A DNA stretch of 64,000 nt. Source: Smittia aterrima (taxonomy: Eukaryota > Arthropoda > Insecta > Diptera > Chironomidae). The notes under the pieces were generated by a model. It searched no databases and was not told the origin of the DNA. It worked only from the letters and a program-made list of their open reading frames with translations. Positions 34,626 through 46,600 of this stretch are shown here, piece after piece. A program made the translations under genes and the position numbers. The stretch covers positions 1,984,001 through 2,048,000 of the forward strand of contig CP093831.1 of the NCBI GenBank assembly GCA_033063855.1. Direction: 5' to 3'. The stretch's first letter is position 1; each line of letters begins with the position of its first letter.

Positions 34626-36040
34626 TCATGCGAGAGCCTTCTTCAAGTTCTCAGCGAGTTTGTCCATAAATGCAAATGTTTCCAAGTAATCGCTTCGCTT
34701 AACAGCCGACATTGATCCAGCGACGCAAATTGCGAGATCCTTTGTCATGAAACCTGACTCGATGGTGTCGATGCAAACCTTTTCAAGAGTTTCAGCGAAT
34801 TTCTTGAGTTCAGCGTTGTTATCCAAAGCAGCGCGATGCAACAAGCCTCGAGTCCATGCGAAAATCGAAGCGATTGGGTTGGTGGATGTTTCTTGTCCCT
34901 TTTGGTGTTGACGGTAATGGCGGGTGACAGTTCCATGAGCTAAAAAAGAATTAATTTTGATTCATGAAGGAGTCAGAATTGAAGAACTTTTATAAACTCA
35001 CCAGCTTCAGCTTCGACAGTCTTTCCATCTGGACAAACCAAAACAGAAGTCATTAATCCTAATGATCCGAAGCCCTGAGCAACAGTATCCGATTGCACAT
35101 CTCCATCGTAGTTCTTGCAAGCCCAGACGTAGCCTCCTTCACTCTTCATGCAGTAAGCAACCATGTCGTCGATTAAACGATGTTCATACCACAATCCCAA
35201 CTTCTCAAAGTCAGTCTTGTAAGTGGAATCATAGAGCTCTTGGAAGATGTCCTTGAAGCGACCATCGTACTTCTTGAGGATCGTGTTCTTAGTGCTGAGG
35301 TATAAAGGCATTTTACGATCCAATGCATACTTGAATGAAGAGTGTGCAAAGTCGACGATTGATTCATCGAGATTGTACATTCCCATGGCAACTCCTGCAC
35401 TCTTATATTCATTAACGACATAAGTGATTTTCTCGCTTCCGTCGTTAGGAATGAATTCCATCAAAAGTTTTCCTGCTTTCGGCACCAAAAAGTCGGTGGC
35501 TTTGTATTGATCTCCATGCGCGTGACGACCGATGATGATTGGCTTCTCCCAGCCAGGAACGAGACGTGGAATGTTCTTGCAAATGATGGCTTCACGGAAA
35601 ACAGTTCCCCCGAGGATGTTACGAATCGTTCCGTTCGGTGACTTCCACATTTGTTTCAGTTTGAATTCTTCAACGCGAGCCTGAGAAATGAAATTCATTA
35701 TTTAAACAGCTGGATCTTTGAGATCAGTTTCTTACCTCATCTGGTGTGATTGTAGCGCACTTGATGCCGACGTTGTACTTCTTAATGGCATTTGCACAGT
35801 CGATGGTGACTTGATCGTCAGTTTTGTCGCGATGTTCAATGCCAAGGTCGAAAACCTTCAGTTCGATGTCAAGGAATGGGAGAATCAGCTTATCTTTAAT
35901 GCTGTCCCAAATAATGCGAGTCATCTCGTCACCTAAAAAAATGTTCATTCTTATCAATCAACAAATTTTGCAATTAAAATATTTCTTCGTTTATTACCTA
36001 AGACGTCGACAACGGTACCAGCCTTGATTTTACGTGACAT
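34626..36040 (-). CDS. Idh: NADP-dependent isocitrate dehydrogenase
   Basis: Oxidative decarboxylation of isocitrate to 2-oxoglutarate, making NADPH. Exons 35998..36040, 35736..35932, 35002..35680, 34626..34939; 410 aa. Signature elements: GDEMTRIIWDSIKD near the start, ATITPDEARVEEF, KSPNGTIRNILGGTVFREAI (isocitrate binding), YEHRLIDDMVAY, the NYDGDVQSDTVAQGFGSLGLM metal-site region, and HGTVTRHYRQHQKGQETSTN for NADP. No mitochondrial presequence in this model, so it corresponds to the cytosolic/peroxisomal form; there is no C-terminal peroxisomal SKL (ends KKALA). A CTTTTCAG upstream of the start codon suggests a 5' UTR intron, so an alternative first exon adding a mitochondrial presequence is possible. 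Divergent from eIF2B gamma. Confidence 0.95.
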
Positions 36041-36706
36041 TATAAGAATTTTTTTCTAAAGAGTTCAACCAAAACTGAAAAGAAGAAAATAAGATTAGAT
36101 GACGAGCTTATCAAAATCAACTTTGTGACGACATCAAAATTTTATGATAGTCTGATTCCCGAAAAAAGAACGCAACGGGACAAAAAAAGGTGTAGAATTA
36201 ATTAAATTGTGACCTTTGGATAATTTCGATAAGTCTGGACTTTGAATTTACACTCAAGCCACACCTAACTAGTTCAAGAGAAAAGCCACTTATTAATGAG
36301 ATGCCACGAAAGAATGAACAAATAGTGAAAGTAAAAAAGAATAATTACCAATCGAAGAAGACTTTCAAAAGACAACCGTCTAGCTGAAGCGATGGAGCAC
36401 TAAATGAATTGAATTGAAGAAGCCGGACGAAAGAAGAAAAACAAAATCTCTCTTTCTCTTTCTCTTGGGAAAATTGAAAATTGCGTCACACAATTTTTGA
36501 AAATTAAGTTTTTTGCCTTTTATTCTGAAGGGAAATATAATATATTTAATTTATATATTATGCATAATATATTTAAATTTATTATATTTATATAAATTAA
36601 ATTTATTTCTAACATCTCGCAGTGACATCTGGTGAGACTAAAATATTTCGTAGTTTCAAAGGGCAAAAAGAACGAAAAAGAGTAAAATTCATTTCTCGTG
36701 TAAACA
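36041..36706. promoter_or_regulatory. Divergent promoter region, Idh and eIF2B gamma
   Basis: 666 bp between two divergent start codons. It includes a probable Idh 5' UTR intron and a nearly pure A/T tract at about 36536-36605 (ATATATTTAAATT-type sequence). No ORF of interest. Confidence 0.5.
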
Positions 36707-38181
36707 ATGGTCGCAAGAGAGTTACAAGCTGTTGTTTTAGCCGCTGGACACGGTACTCGCTTTACAGATTTAGTTGGGGATCGCCCCAAGTGTTTACTTC
36801 CTGTTGGACCGTTTCCTTTAATCTTTTATCCTCTTCAATTGCTTCAGAAATATGGATTTGAAGGTAAATCTAAATTTCCTTTTGATTCAGGACATGAATT
36901 AATGAAAATCTATTTCAGAGGCAATCATCATTGTTCTGGAGTCACAGAAGACTGAGATTTCTCAACGAATCGACAAACTACCGCTCAAGTTGAAATATGA
37001 TTTCGTCACAATTTCATCAGACTCTGATTATGGAACTGCTGATGCTTTGAGATCGATCAGCGAGAAGATCAAGACTGATGTCTTCCTAATCTCTTGTGAT
37101 GTCGTTACCAATGTTGACTTCTATCCAGTGCTTAACTTATTCAGGAAAAATGATGCTTCCGTTGTGTCGTTGTTTATCAATGGCTCAGCTGCTGATGGAT
37201 CGTCAGCAATTACAATTCCTGGGCCAAAGACAAAGCACAAGCAAGAACGTGATTTAGTTGGAATCAATCCTCACAACGATCGCCTTTTGTTCCTTGCCTC
37301 AACAAGTGACTTCGAAGAAACCATGGCATTGCCAGCTCATCTCCTTCGATCTCACGGAAAAATTGTTATTCACAGTGGACTCATCGATGCTCACGCTTAT
37401 CTGGTTAAGAAATGGGTCGTCGATTACCTTGCGAAGAGCGATAGGTTTACAACAATTAAAGGAGAACTTCTTCCGTTTATCATCAAGAAACAAATGTCAC
37501 GACCATCTCACGTTTCAACAAACTTAGGCTATTCGGAAGTGAGCTTCGATTCCAATGATATCTTTGACCACGTGAAGCAAGACGAGTTAGAACATAAAGT
37601 TCTTGAAACGAACTTGAACAACTTTGGTAGATTAAAGAAGTCTCACGACTCAGAATTGATTCGTTGCTTCGCTTACATTGCTCCAAACGACTCTGTTGGC
37701 ATCAGAGTGAACACAATTCTTGGTTACTGTCTTGCCAACAGAAAAGTCTTCTCAATTTGGGATTCGTTGAGTGGTGGAGCTCCTCTCGTATCACCAAACG
37801 CAATCATAAACTCAACGCAAATTGCTGACTGTGCCGTAGCTGAGAACACAACAATCTCAGAGAAAACTTCAATCAAATCAACAGTTTTTGGAACGAACAC
37901 AATTGTCCACGAGAAGACGAGGATCAGCGACTCCTACATTATGAGCAATGTAGTTATTGAAGAACTGTAAGATTTAATTTTTATTTTAAGAGACCAATTC
38001 AACTAATTTTTAATATTTTTTTAGTGTCGTCCTTGAGAACTGTATCGTCTGCGATCGAGCGATCATCAAAAAGGGATCTGTTCTTAAAAACTGTCTCGTT
38101 GGTTACAATTTCACTGTTCAAGAAGGAACAACAAAAGACAAAGCTCATTTGACTGGCGAAGGCTTCATGGAAATCGAGTAG
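36707..38181 (+). CDS. eIF2Bgamma: Translation initiation factor eIF2B subunit gamma
   Basis: Part of the catalytic gamma/epsilon subcomplex of the eIF2 guanine nucleotide exchange factor, a central control of translation and the stress response. Exons 36707..36863, 36919..37966, 38025..38181; 453 aa, matching the family. The N-terminal nucleotidyltransferase-like fold has LAAGHGTRFTDL and PKCLLPVG at residues 10-35 and SCDVVTNVDF near 125. The C-terminal left-handed beta-helix has hexapeptide-like repeats (IADCAVAENTTISEKTSIK, VIEELVVLENCIVCDRAIIK). An AATAAA lies at 38214..38219, 33 bases after the stop. FAM114A-like starts 226 bp downstream on the same strand. Confidence 0.95.
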
Positions 38182-38316
38182 TTCTAACTTGTTGAATATT
38201 TCTATGAAAAGAAAATAAAAACTTTTAACGAAAATGTGATTTTCAAAAAAAAATCAGTGAATTTTATTCTTAGAAAAGTGTAACGGAAATATTTTAGGCC
38301 TTACAACAGCAATTCA

Positions 38317-38372
38317 AATTTGTCAAACTTCGCATGTGTTGTCAAACTTCGCATGTGTTGTCAACTTCGCAT
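38317..38372 (+). repeat. Short tandem repeat of about 19 bp upstream of the FAM114A-like gene
   Basis: The unit TGTCAAACTTCGCATGTGT occurs twice in a row, followed by a partial third copy (TGTCAACTTCGCAT) lacking one A. It lies 36-90 bp before the start codon, so in the promoter or 5' UTR. Confidence 0.8.
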
Positions 38373-38407
38373 TTAATTTTTTCTTTGCTTTGAAGTAAAT
38401 AGAGACA

Positions 38408-39894
38408 ATGGCAGACTCGGATTCTGAAGCTTTTGAGAGTGCTGATGAAGACGTTGAAGACAAGAAAGTGAAGAAAGGTGAGAGGTTCGATTAAATTGAA
38501 TGTGAACTTTAATAAAATTTTTACAGCTGCTGTGAAAACAGAAAAATCAGAAGTCAAGGCTAAGGAGTCAGTTCCAGTGAAGCCGTCAGAGGAACCCAAA
38601 GTGGAAACACAGCCAGCAGAGCCACAACCAAAAGTTGAGCCACCAACATCAAGTTGGAGGTCATGGGGAGCTTTCAATGTTATTTCCAATGCCAGCAAGA
38701 CTGTTGCATCAATCACAACCCAAGTTTCACAATCGATTATTGATTCTATCAACATTCCTGATCCTGAAGAAATGGCGAGAATACAAGCTGAGGAGAAGAA
38801 GAAAATGCAAACTTCCGATGATGGATCCTCAGTTGATGACAAAGCATCTTCAGAGAAATCTGATGACTCGAGATTCAAGTTGGACAATCTCTTGTCTGGT
38901 GTTTCACAAATCAGTTCCAAAGTTGTTTCCGGGGGTTTGGATACTTTAGAAGGAATCGGGAAGAAAACCATCAACATTCTCAATGAAACTGATCCCAACA
39001 TCAAAAATAAGATTCGAAACATGAACGTTAACAACCAACCAAACCTTAGCGATCTTCTAAAGGAAGCGAAAGAGAGAGATGAACCAGCAAACAATCAGTC
39101 AACTCCGCAAACATATTCGTTCGAGCATTTACTCGATGAGCATAAAGGTCTCGTATTTTTAGAAGCTCTCGAAATTCTTTCGAATCAGTCAAAAATGAAA
39201 ATTGATCTTTTGATGAAGCCATTGACAGGAAAAGTGTTGCAAGAAATGCAGGAAACTCTGGAAGAGGTCAAAGAGCTTTGTGAACTTGACAGTGAGAACT
39301 TTGATGAATCGATTACTTCAGAAAACGTTGAATCGAAACTTCAAGCGGCAACCGAGGACTTAAACGTGAAACTCAATTTTACCGACATCGTCACACATTC
39401 GAAGGAAAGTCAGCAGTGGCTTGATGAACTCGATAGCAGCGTGCAACCGAGTAGTATTTACCAAGAGTCGATTCACGTAATGTCAAAGGCTTGTGCGTTA
39501 TCCCTTAATAACCTTCAGAAACTTGCGGAGCTTCTACTTTCACAAGAACATCGTTCAACGGCTGACGAATCAGATTCTCTTACACAGTAAGATCAACAAG
39601 TTTTCTAACCTTCAGTGACTACTAATTTTCGTTCTTTTAGACTCGCCACAATCTACTGCTCGCTCTTCAATCACTTCGCAATAAAATTCACGGAAAAGCT
39701 GACGACAGGAAATTCCAGCGATGAAAGTAAAAAGTTGGCCACAAATGTTTTTCTCGAGGTAAATTTTCTTTTATTTATTTCAATTAAAGAAATAAATTAT
39801 TTCTCAAATATCTTTACAGAGCTCCAATGCAATCGCGCATATCAAAAACGCTTTCAATTTGTTCCTCCCAATCCTTCAGATCGGAGCTGTTTAA
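38408..39894 (+). CDS. FAM114A: FAM114A-like protein (NOXP20 family)
   Basis: Exons 38408..38477, 38527..39586, 39641..39758, 39820..39894; 440 aa. The acidic N-terminus (MADSDSEAFESADEDVED) is typical of the family. A Pro/Glu-rich linker follows, then SSWRSWGAFNVISNASKTVASITTQ (residues about 65-90) and VSQSIIDSINIPDPEEMA. The middle has LLSGVSQISSKVVSGGLDTLEGIGKKTINIL, an amphipathic helical region, and the C-terminal half is helical. Mammalian FAM114A proteins have been linked to Golgi/Rab2 and neuronal function; molecular activity here is unknown. The stop codon TAA (39892..39894) overlaps the stop of the convergent DIMT1 gene. Confidence 0.87.
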
Positions 39895-40942
39895 CTGAAA
39901 TGAATTCCCACACTGTTAAAGCCATGAAGCACTTTCATGAAGTCATCTGTGTCCATTGAGCGAGCTCGAAGTTTATCAGCATCGAGACTCTGAAGCACTT
40001 CCTCAACCATTGATTTTATATCAAAATCCATCGGCACATCCTAAAAGAAACCGTTTTGTTAAGACCTTGTAATGAAATTAAATAAATTATTTCTCACCAA
40101 ATTGTTTAACGAGCAGTGAAGTTTGTAATTCTGTTCCAGATTTGTTAGGACTGTTGTTTGTTTGAATGCAGCAGCGAGAGTTTTGTTTTTTCGAAGAAAA
40201 GCGATTCTAGTGAGTCCATCCCATTCTGTGAAGTTAATTGGAGGCGGTGGATTCTTTGGCTCAAGACGAACAACTGATGATTCAACTTTTGGTGGCGGCC
40301 TGAAATTGTTCTTGCCAACTTTCATTAAGAGATCGACTCTAGCAAGAAGTTGTGTGTTGATACTGAGACGACAGAACAATTTATCTCCTGGCTGTGCGAC
40401 AAGTCGTTGAGCGAATTCTCTCTGGAACATCAGAATGGCACAACGGAACTGACGATGAAGTAAAAGTTTGAAGACGAGAGGCGATGAGATTTGATAGGGA
40501 ACGTTAGCTATGCAAAGATCAAAGAAGGGAAGTTCAGGATTCTTCAGAACATCGCCAATCAAGATTTGAAGTTTTGATTGCATTGGAGTTCCCTGAACTC
40601 TCTTTTGAAGTTCAGCAACCATTCTCGGATCAACTTCACAAGCGATGACTTTCTTTGCTTTCTCTAATATCTTCACTGTCATGTTTCCCGTTCCTGGACC
40701 AATTTCCAGCACAACATCAGTTGGACGAATCGCTGATTTATCAATCATCGACGTGATGATCAGTGGATTCTTCAAAATGTGTTGACCGAAATCCTTATTG
40801 AAGACAAGACCTAAAACGATGAAAACTTTGAGAACTCGATGTCACTTGAGTAAATCTTGATATTACCTTGTTTGGACACTTTTCCCTCTTTGACCGCTCC
40901 ATTGTGAGTTCTTGATTTTTTCTCAGCTCTTACTTTAGGCAT
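39891..40942 (-). CDS. DIMT1: 18S rRNA dimethyladenosine transferase DIMT1
   Basis: Dimethylates two adjacent adenosines near the 3' end of 18S rRNA in the pre-40S particle (KsgA/Dim1 family). Exons 40867..40942, 40098..40810, 39891..40040; 312 aa, the normal length. The basic N-terminus MPKVRAEKKSRTHNG is nucleolar-type. SAM site: VVLEIGPGTGNMTVKILEKA; acidic loop CEVDPRM; catalytic motif IANVPYQISSPLV (NxPY). The C-terminal DADKLRARSMDTDDFMKVLH and GIHFS are typical Dim1 endings. The final exon ends in a TAA sharing TTAA with the FAM114A stop on the other strand. Divergent from NOL12, 174 bp between start codons. Confidence 0.95.
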
Positions 40943-41116
40943 TTTTAAATTATTTCTGTTCTTCAGCGTGTGGAAACAAAAACACGGGGCTTGTAAAAAT
41001 GTAAACAAGAAATCTAACCAAAAAAACAAAACGAATCGAACTTGAGGGAATTATTGTAATTGAAGTATTCCACTGATTTTAATTGAGTTGAGTTATCAAG
41101 AAGTTAAGATAAAGTA
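40943..41116. promoter_or_regulatory. Short divergent promoter between DIMT1 and NOL12
   Basis: Only 174 bp between the two start codons, so both 5' UTRs and the core promoters share this stretch. No clear TATA box was recognised. Confidence 0.6.
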
Positions 41117-41915
41117 ATGGCGAAGACAAGGCCACAGAAGAAACCGAAGAACGAGTTGGTGTTCGATAATGCGAAACGCGAGGAATTTTTGAAAGGATTT
41201 ACGAAGAGAAAACTTCAGCGAAAGAAGAAAGCTCAGGAAGAGACTGAGCAGAAGTTGAAGGCAGAAGTCAAAAGAATCAGAGAAGAGGTAAGTTCATCAA
41301 TAAATTGAATTACTTTAATTCTAATAAATATTTTACAAATTTTAGACAAAAAATCTTAAAGACAAGTTCAAGCAATCGTTCAAACCAATCGAAGAGTTGA
41401 ACGACGTTCTTAAAGACACCGATGATGAAGATGGATTTGAGACGGAAGATGTGAAAGTTACGATCAGCACAATCAAACCCGAGGCCTATGCCAAGAAGAA
41501 TTTCATTGGCTACAGGAAAGTGCAACAAAGTGAAAGTGAGGAAGAGGTCGAAGAAGAGCCTGTTGATAAAGAAATCAAAGACGTTCCGGGAATGGAAACA
41601 ACGAAATCAAAAGCTAAGCCGAAAGGAATAACTGATGAAGCTTTTGAGAAGCTCACAGAAAAATTGAAAACTGAGAAAGATGTCAAGAAAATGGTAAGAC
41701 AACAATTCAGTTGATTCTTGACTTTGGATTCTTATTTTACTATTCACTTATAGATCAAGCAACAAGCTAAGGATGCGATGAAGAAAAGCAAGATCATTAA
41801 ACAGAAAAATATGAAGAACCACAAGAAGAATGTGAAAATGTCTCAACGGAAAAAGTTCTTGACAGAAAAGAAATTGAAAAAGCACAAGAAAATTCCTAAA
41901 CATAAGAGCAAATAA
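41117..41915 (+). CDS. NOL12: Nucleolar protein 12 (NOL12/Viriato family)
   Basis: Nucleolar RNA-binding protein needed for pre-rRNA processing. Exons 41117..41287, 41346..41693, 41754..41915; 226 aa, the family's usual size. Conserved N-terminal block NELVFDNAKREEFLKGFTKRKLQRKKKAQEE (residues about 12-42) runs into a long charged helix. The acidic middle (ESEEEVEEEPVDKEIKD) and very Lys-rich C-terminus (KKFLTEKKLKKHKKIPKHK) fit nucleolar targeting. The stop codon lies inside AATAAA (41911..41916), so cleavage probably occurs close by, in the 66 bp before the convergent zinc-finger gene. Confidence 0.88.
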
Positions 41916-41981
41916 ATTTTTATCTTACAATTAAGGTTTTTATTTCGAAAATACACAAATTTATGTTTCAACTACATTTTC

Positions 41982-43353
41982 TTATTCCATGTCGTCCTCT
42001 CCTGCCTCGACGACTTCGTAGACTTCTTCTACGATGATCTTGCCGTCTGACTCGCTTTCGAGTTTAAGAATAGTTTCTTTTGGCTGCGCTTTCAATGCGT
42101 AACCGAAGTCAGCATCTGGATGATGCTTTTCCAAATGTTTTCGGAGGTGAATCTTTTGTGTGAATGGTCGATCGCACTCCTCGCAACTAAAAACAGAAAA
42201 AGTTAATTTAAATTAGGAAATCACTTTCTATTTAAATCTTACCGATATCTCTTGGTTTCGTTATGAATTAGTTTATGCTTTCCAAGATCCGATGCATTCG
42301 TAAATCTCTTTTCACAAAAATCGCAAATGTAATTTTTCTCTTGGGTGTGCGTACTGTTAAAGATTAATCAGATTTCGTGTTTTAAATTATTTGATCTGAG
42401 CTTACCGAATGTGAATTTTAAGAGAACTTGATTGACTGTAGGCTTTGTTACAAAAGTGACAAGCGTAGGGCTTTTCTTTTGTGTGCGTTCTCAGATGAGC
42501 TTTGTAGTTTCCAGCTTGCACAAAGGACTTCTCGCAATACTAAAAGAAAACATTTATTTCTTTAATCTTTAGGAAATAGAGAATTGCTTACCTCGCATGA
42601 AAAAACTTTGACGTTGGCGTGAAGTCTAAGATGATCAATTAAATTTGATCTTTTCTGGAATTTCTTGTTGCAGACATTGCACATATGTCTTCGGTTGGGG
42701 TCGTCAAGTCCAGAGTCGTTTGATTTCTTTGGAGACACTTTTCTTATTCCAACCGTTTTCTCTTTCTTTCCAGATGGTTTCAAAATGCCAGTGAGGAATG
42801 AAACAGCATCGTTTTCTCCGCTTCCGTCGCAAGCTCCATCTTCAAATGGATCGTTTTTACCGTCTTGACTGCTCTCATCCAGCTCTTCGATCGTCTCGTA
42901 TTCAAAGTATTCTTCTTCCTCAGGTTTTGAAGACTCGTAGAGATCATTTTCAGATTTTTCCATCTCACTGTAACTTTTCAGCACAGCAGCTGATTCAGCT
43001 GCGTCCTTTCTGAACTGATACGCGATTGCTAGTTTTGCAGCGCAGCCAGAACTAAAACAGAAAATATTTTAATTTACTGGATCTTTGAAATTATTGGCCA
43101 AGAACTCACCAAAGACGTTGAGGCAATCCATCATCTTTTCTGACCTAGAATTAAATAAACATGAAGCGACTCATGAAGATCAATAACTTTACAACATTAC
43201 CTCCATGTTTGTGCAATCCTCGAATGCATCGGAATAGTTCAAACTTAAATCTGGTATCTGATCAAAAAGAAAGACGCTGCTCGATTTCGCGATCAATTGA
43301 CGGCAAGCGCGACATCCCAGATAAAAGTTTTGTTGATTTACAATTTTCTCCAT
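41982..43353 (-). CDS. ZAD and five-C2H2 zinc-finger transcription factor
   Basis: Putative DNA-binding nuclear protein of the insect ZAD class. Exons 43201..43353, 43110..43144, 42592..43051, 42406..42539, 42243..42353, 41982..42186; 365 aa, phases consistent. The ZAD is split over the first three exons: GCRACRQLI at residues 13-21, then LCSGCAAKLAIAYQFRKDA near 62-80, giving the four zinc cysteines. An acidic linker (EEEEYFEYETIEELDE) follows. Five C2H2 fingers: CNVCNKKF, CEYCEKSF, CHFCNKAY, CDFCEKRF, CEECDRPF, each followed by HxxxH, with TGEKP-like linkers replaced by THTKEKPYAC and THTQEKNYIC. The C-terminus is acidic. ZAD domains usually dimerise. Target genes unknown. Confidence 0.88.
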
Positions 43354-43630
43354 TGCAAATTATCTTAAGAGCAAAGAAAAGCTTTTAGATATCCACTTGA
43401 TCAAGCCAGAATCAACAAACTATTTATTTCAATTTCTGTTGTTTTTTTAGTTGTTTCTTGTAGTTTTATGTCCCTCAAATCGATAAAGCAGGAGCGAGTT
43501 ACGAACAATTTCCAATTTCACTAAGAGCGATTTGAAGTTGCTTTACCGATTTCTTGTGGAAATAATTTTGTTTTTGGTCAAGAAAAATAATTTAAAAAAG
43601 TGTAGTCAGAGGTAGTTTTAAATCATAAAA
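43354..43630. promoter_or_regulatory. Divergent promoter region, ZAD zinc-finger gene and Vav
   Basis: 277 bp between divergent start codons. AT-rich; no clear core element beyond its position. Confidence 0.5.
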
Positions 43631-46600
43631 ATGGCCCTACCCGACGACCTGTGGCGTGAGTGTGCTGCGTGGCTTACTCGTTGTAAAATAATTCCTCAAG
43701 ATCACAGGTTTTTAATAGTTTTCCGTGACTTTCGACGAATTGACTAAAATTGTGTATCTTCCCACTTTTTTTTTCGTTTGTCTCAGAGCGAACTGGACAA
43801 ACTCAGAGATTAAAATATTAGCGCTGACGCTAAGGGATGGAGTCCTACTGTGTAATCTCATCCACTTCCTTGATCCTACAATGGAATCGCTCGACTTTAA
43901 TCGGAGGCCTAGAGATGCTCAGGTATGTTTGAATTCTTCTTCGTGTTGCAAAGGAATTTTCATATTGTGATTAATGAGGACAAGGATTTTCCTCCCTTTC
44001 CGGAATTTCGACCTTCAAATCGTCGTCAAGGCTTTAAACTTTCTTCTTTTGCAGTTTTTATGCTTGCAAAACATCAGAATATTTTTGGACTGTTGCCGAG
44101 CGCACTTCCAGATCAGGGAGGCCGATTTATTCGAAGCCCAGCAGCTCTATGATTTAACGCATTTCCATCGAGTGTTAATTACTTTATCGAAACTTTCTCA
44201 ATGTCGGAAAGCACAAATTAATCAGCCAAACATTGTGTAAGCTCTAATTCCATTTTGTTACAATTTGAATGAATTTTCAAAGTGAAATCTAATTATCTAC
44301 ATTTACTTTCTAACCAGTGGCTTCAGTGCCCAAATGATGCCCGCTGAACGAAGTATATCCGAAGAAGATATCTACAAGGACCTTCATACAACAGCCGCAA
44401 CGTGAGTGATTTCTTAATTGTTTTCCACTTAATCTGCTAAGCAAAAAAAAACGAAAGAAAAACGATTTCTTGACTAAGAAAACAAATCTATCGAACAACT
44501 TTTCCTTTTTTCTGTCTCAAATCATTTGTGCGTAACTAAAAGTAACAATAACGGCGAAGCCGAAATCGAAACCCCAAAGTCATCCGAAGATGATGAAAAT
44601 AACAGCGAAGAGTCTTCTTCAAACGACACCAATCTCGTTGATTCATCCAATAATCAGTTGATAAAGTGGACGGCAGAAGATCTCGTCGCTATCGACGATA
44701 GCGAAGAAAAAATCTATGAGGATCTCTGCTATGTAACCATCTCTTCGGCATTCCCTTCCGAGGTTTTTATCAAAAACAATTTTGTTATCTAATCTGTTAT
44801 CCCCCCCCCACTTCTCCCAACCCCTAAAAGCTGTCCAATCACGCCTCCGAGAAAAAGGTGTTTTATTTCGTGTGTTTGTTCAGTTGTTGCCAAACGCTTT
44901 ATGCTAGAAATAGAAGTCAGCAGACTGTTCGCATTAATCCTCCAACTTTTTCATTTGCTCGCCCTTTTGTCTCATTGAAGTCAATTATCATTTGCGTTTT
45001 CCCTCGTTCTGACATAAGCTTTTTATTTCGATTCTTTTATTTGGTAGTGAGGGAGTAAAGCGTAAAAGTCTGATTTAATCAATTTCCGTTCGATTGATTC
45101 ATTGCTTTCGTAGAAAACCCCGATTTGATTTGTTCGCCTTCTTAGTTTCAAACTGAAGCGTTTCTTAATTGTTCTTCTTTACTTCACAATTTCTCTTGAG
45201 TTAATTGACACTCGAGATATTTTTATTGTCAATTTGAGCTAGGAATCAATTTGTAATTAAATAGTTGGCATAGCAACTTGCCTTTGGGTATCAAGTGTGT
45301 TCTCTTGATCAGTGTGTTGTTCAACCCTCGCCACGTTTCTTGAAACTTGAGACTTGTTAATTGCTCACGCTTGAAATCTTTTCATCTCAAGTATTCGGAA
45401 GAAGCTCTCAAACAAAAACAGTTTACTCAAAAGAGTGGAAGCTTCTCGAGTTTCCAGAAGCTTTCTCCTTCAAGGTTGAACATCACTTAAGTAGTCAGTG
45501 AAGAGTGATAGGATACTTGATGCGATAACAGAACATTTAATGTTGATGTCTTTATCACGTCACGTGCCTTACTCCCTTCAGCCCATTGCAAGCTTAACGA
45601 CTGGCGAAGGACGATTTTCGTCACGCATGAACTAACGAAGACAAACATCTCAAGCATGATAGATTGCGTAGAACATTTTCTTATTTTCGTTCTCTTTTCT
45701 TTTCCTTTATGTGATGTTGATGAAAATTTGTTTTGATTATTTGGAATGAATTTTGACACGAAACCAATTGGCTGGAAACATGATAAAATATTTGGTTGGC
45801 TTTGTGATCCGATTGAGCGAGCAGTGCAAGTCAATCCGATAACGCCGCATTCCACGGCGACGATGAGGACAACACAAAGGAAGAGGAAGTCTATCAAGAT
45901 TTGTGTGCCATTCAAAGTAGTATAGCGCGAAACCGAGACCAGGTATTTATGAAGTTTTGTTGTAATTATTTTCCTATTCGCTTATTTGCATACTTAATGA
46001 TCTTCACATTCCTCCGGTTTTGGCGTGAACCTTTTTTTCTCATCGAATGAAGCAAAGTTTTTAAAGAAAAATTTGCATAATCTCAAACTCTTGTCCCTCT
46101 TCTTCTTTGTTCTATAAATTAATTGCCGAACATAATTCGAATCTAATTGTTTAATGTCCAATTTAACAGCCGTCAATTACCGCGAGTCTTGAGCAGCGTG
46201 ATTTCGTCATTAGAGAGTTGATCGAAACGGAAGCAAATTACTTGGACGTGTTGAATGCCTTAAAGTTCAAGTTCATGCAGCCGATGGAAAAGCTGTTGAA
46301 AGATGACACAAATATCGTTTTCCCTCGAATCAAGGTAAAGGACAATGAAGCATCTCGAGAACATTCTTCATGACAATCATTTTTTTCTAGGAACTTGTCG
46401 ATATTCATAAATGCTTTCTCGAGAAACTTCGAGAAGCAACAAAGCCCCACACAAAAACCAAGCTGAGTTCAATATTTATTGAATTCCGAGAAAAGTTTCT
46501 AGTGTACGGCGATTATTGTGCTAAAATGACGGAAGCTATCGACACTCTGAGCAATGCTTGTAAAAGAAGCGTAGCTGTCGAGCAGATGGTTGCTGTGAGT

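Noticed and set aside
38342..39094. 250-codon minus-strand ORF
   Set aside because: Antisense shadow of the FAM114A-like coding exon.
45487..45915. 142-codon minus-strand ORF with a hydrophobic N-terminus
   Set aside because: Begins at TTG, overlaps Vav exon 6 antisense, and has no family resemblance.
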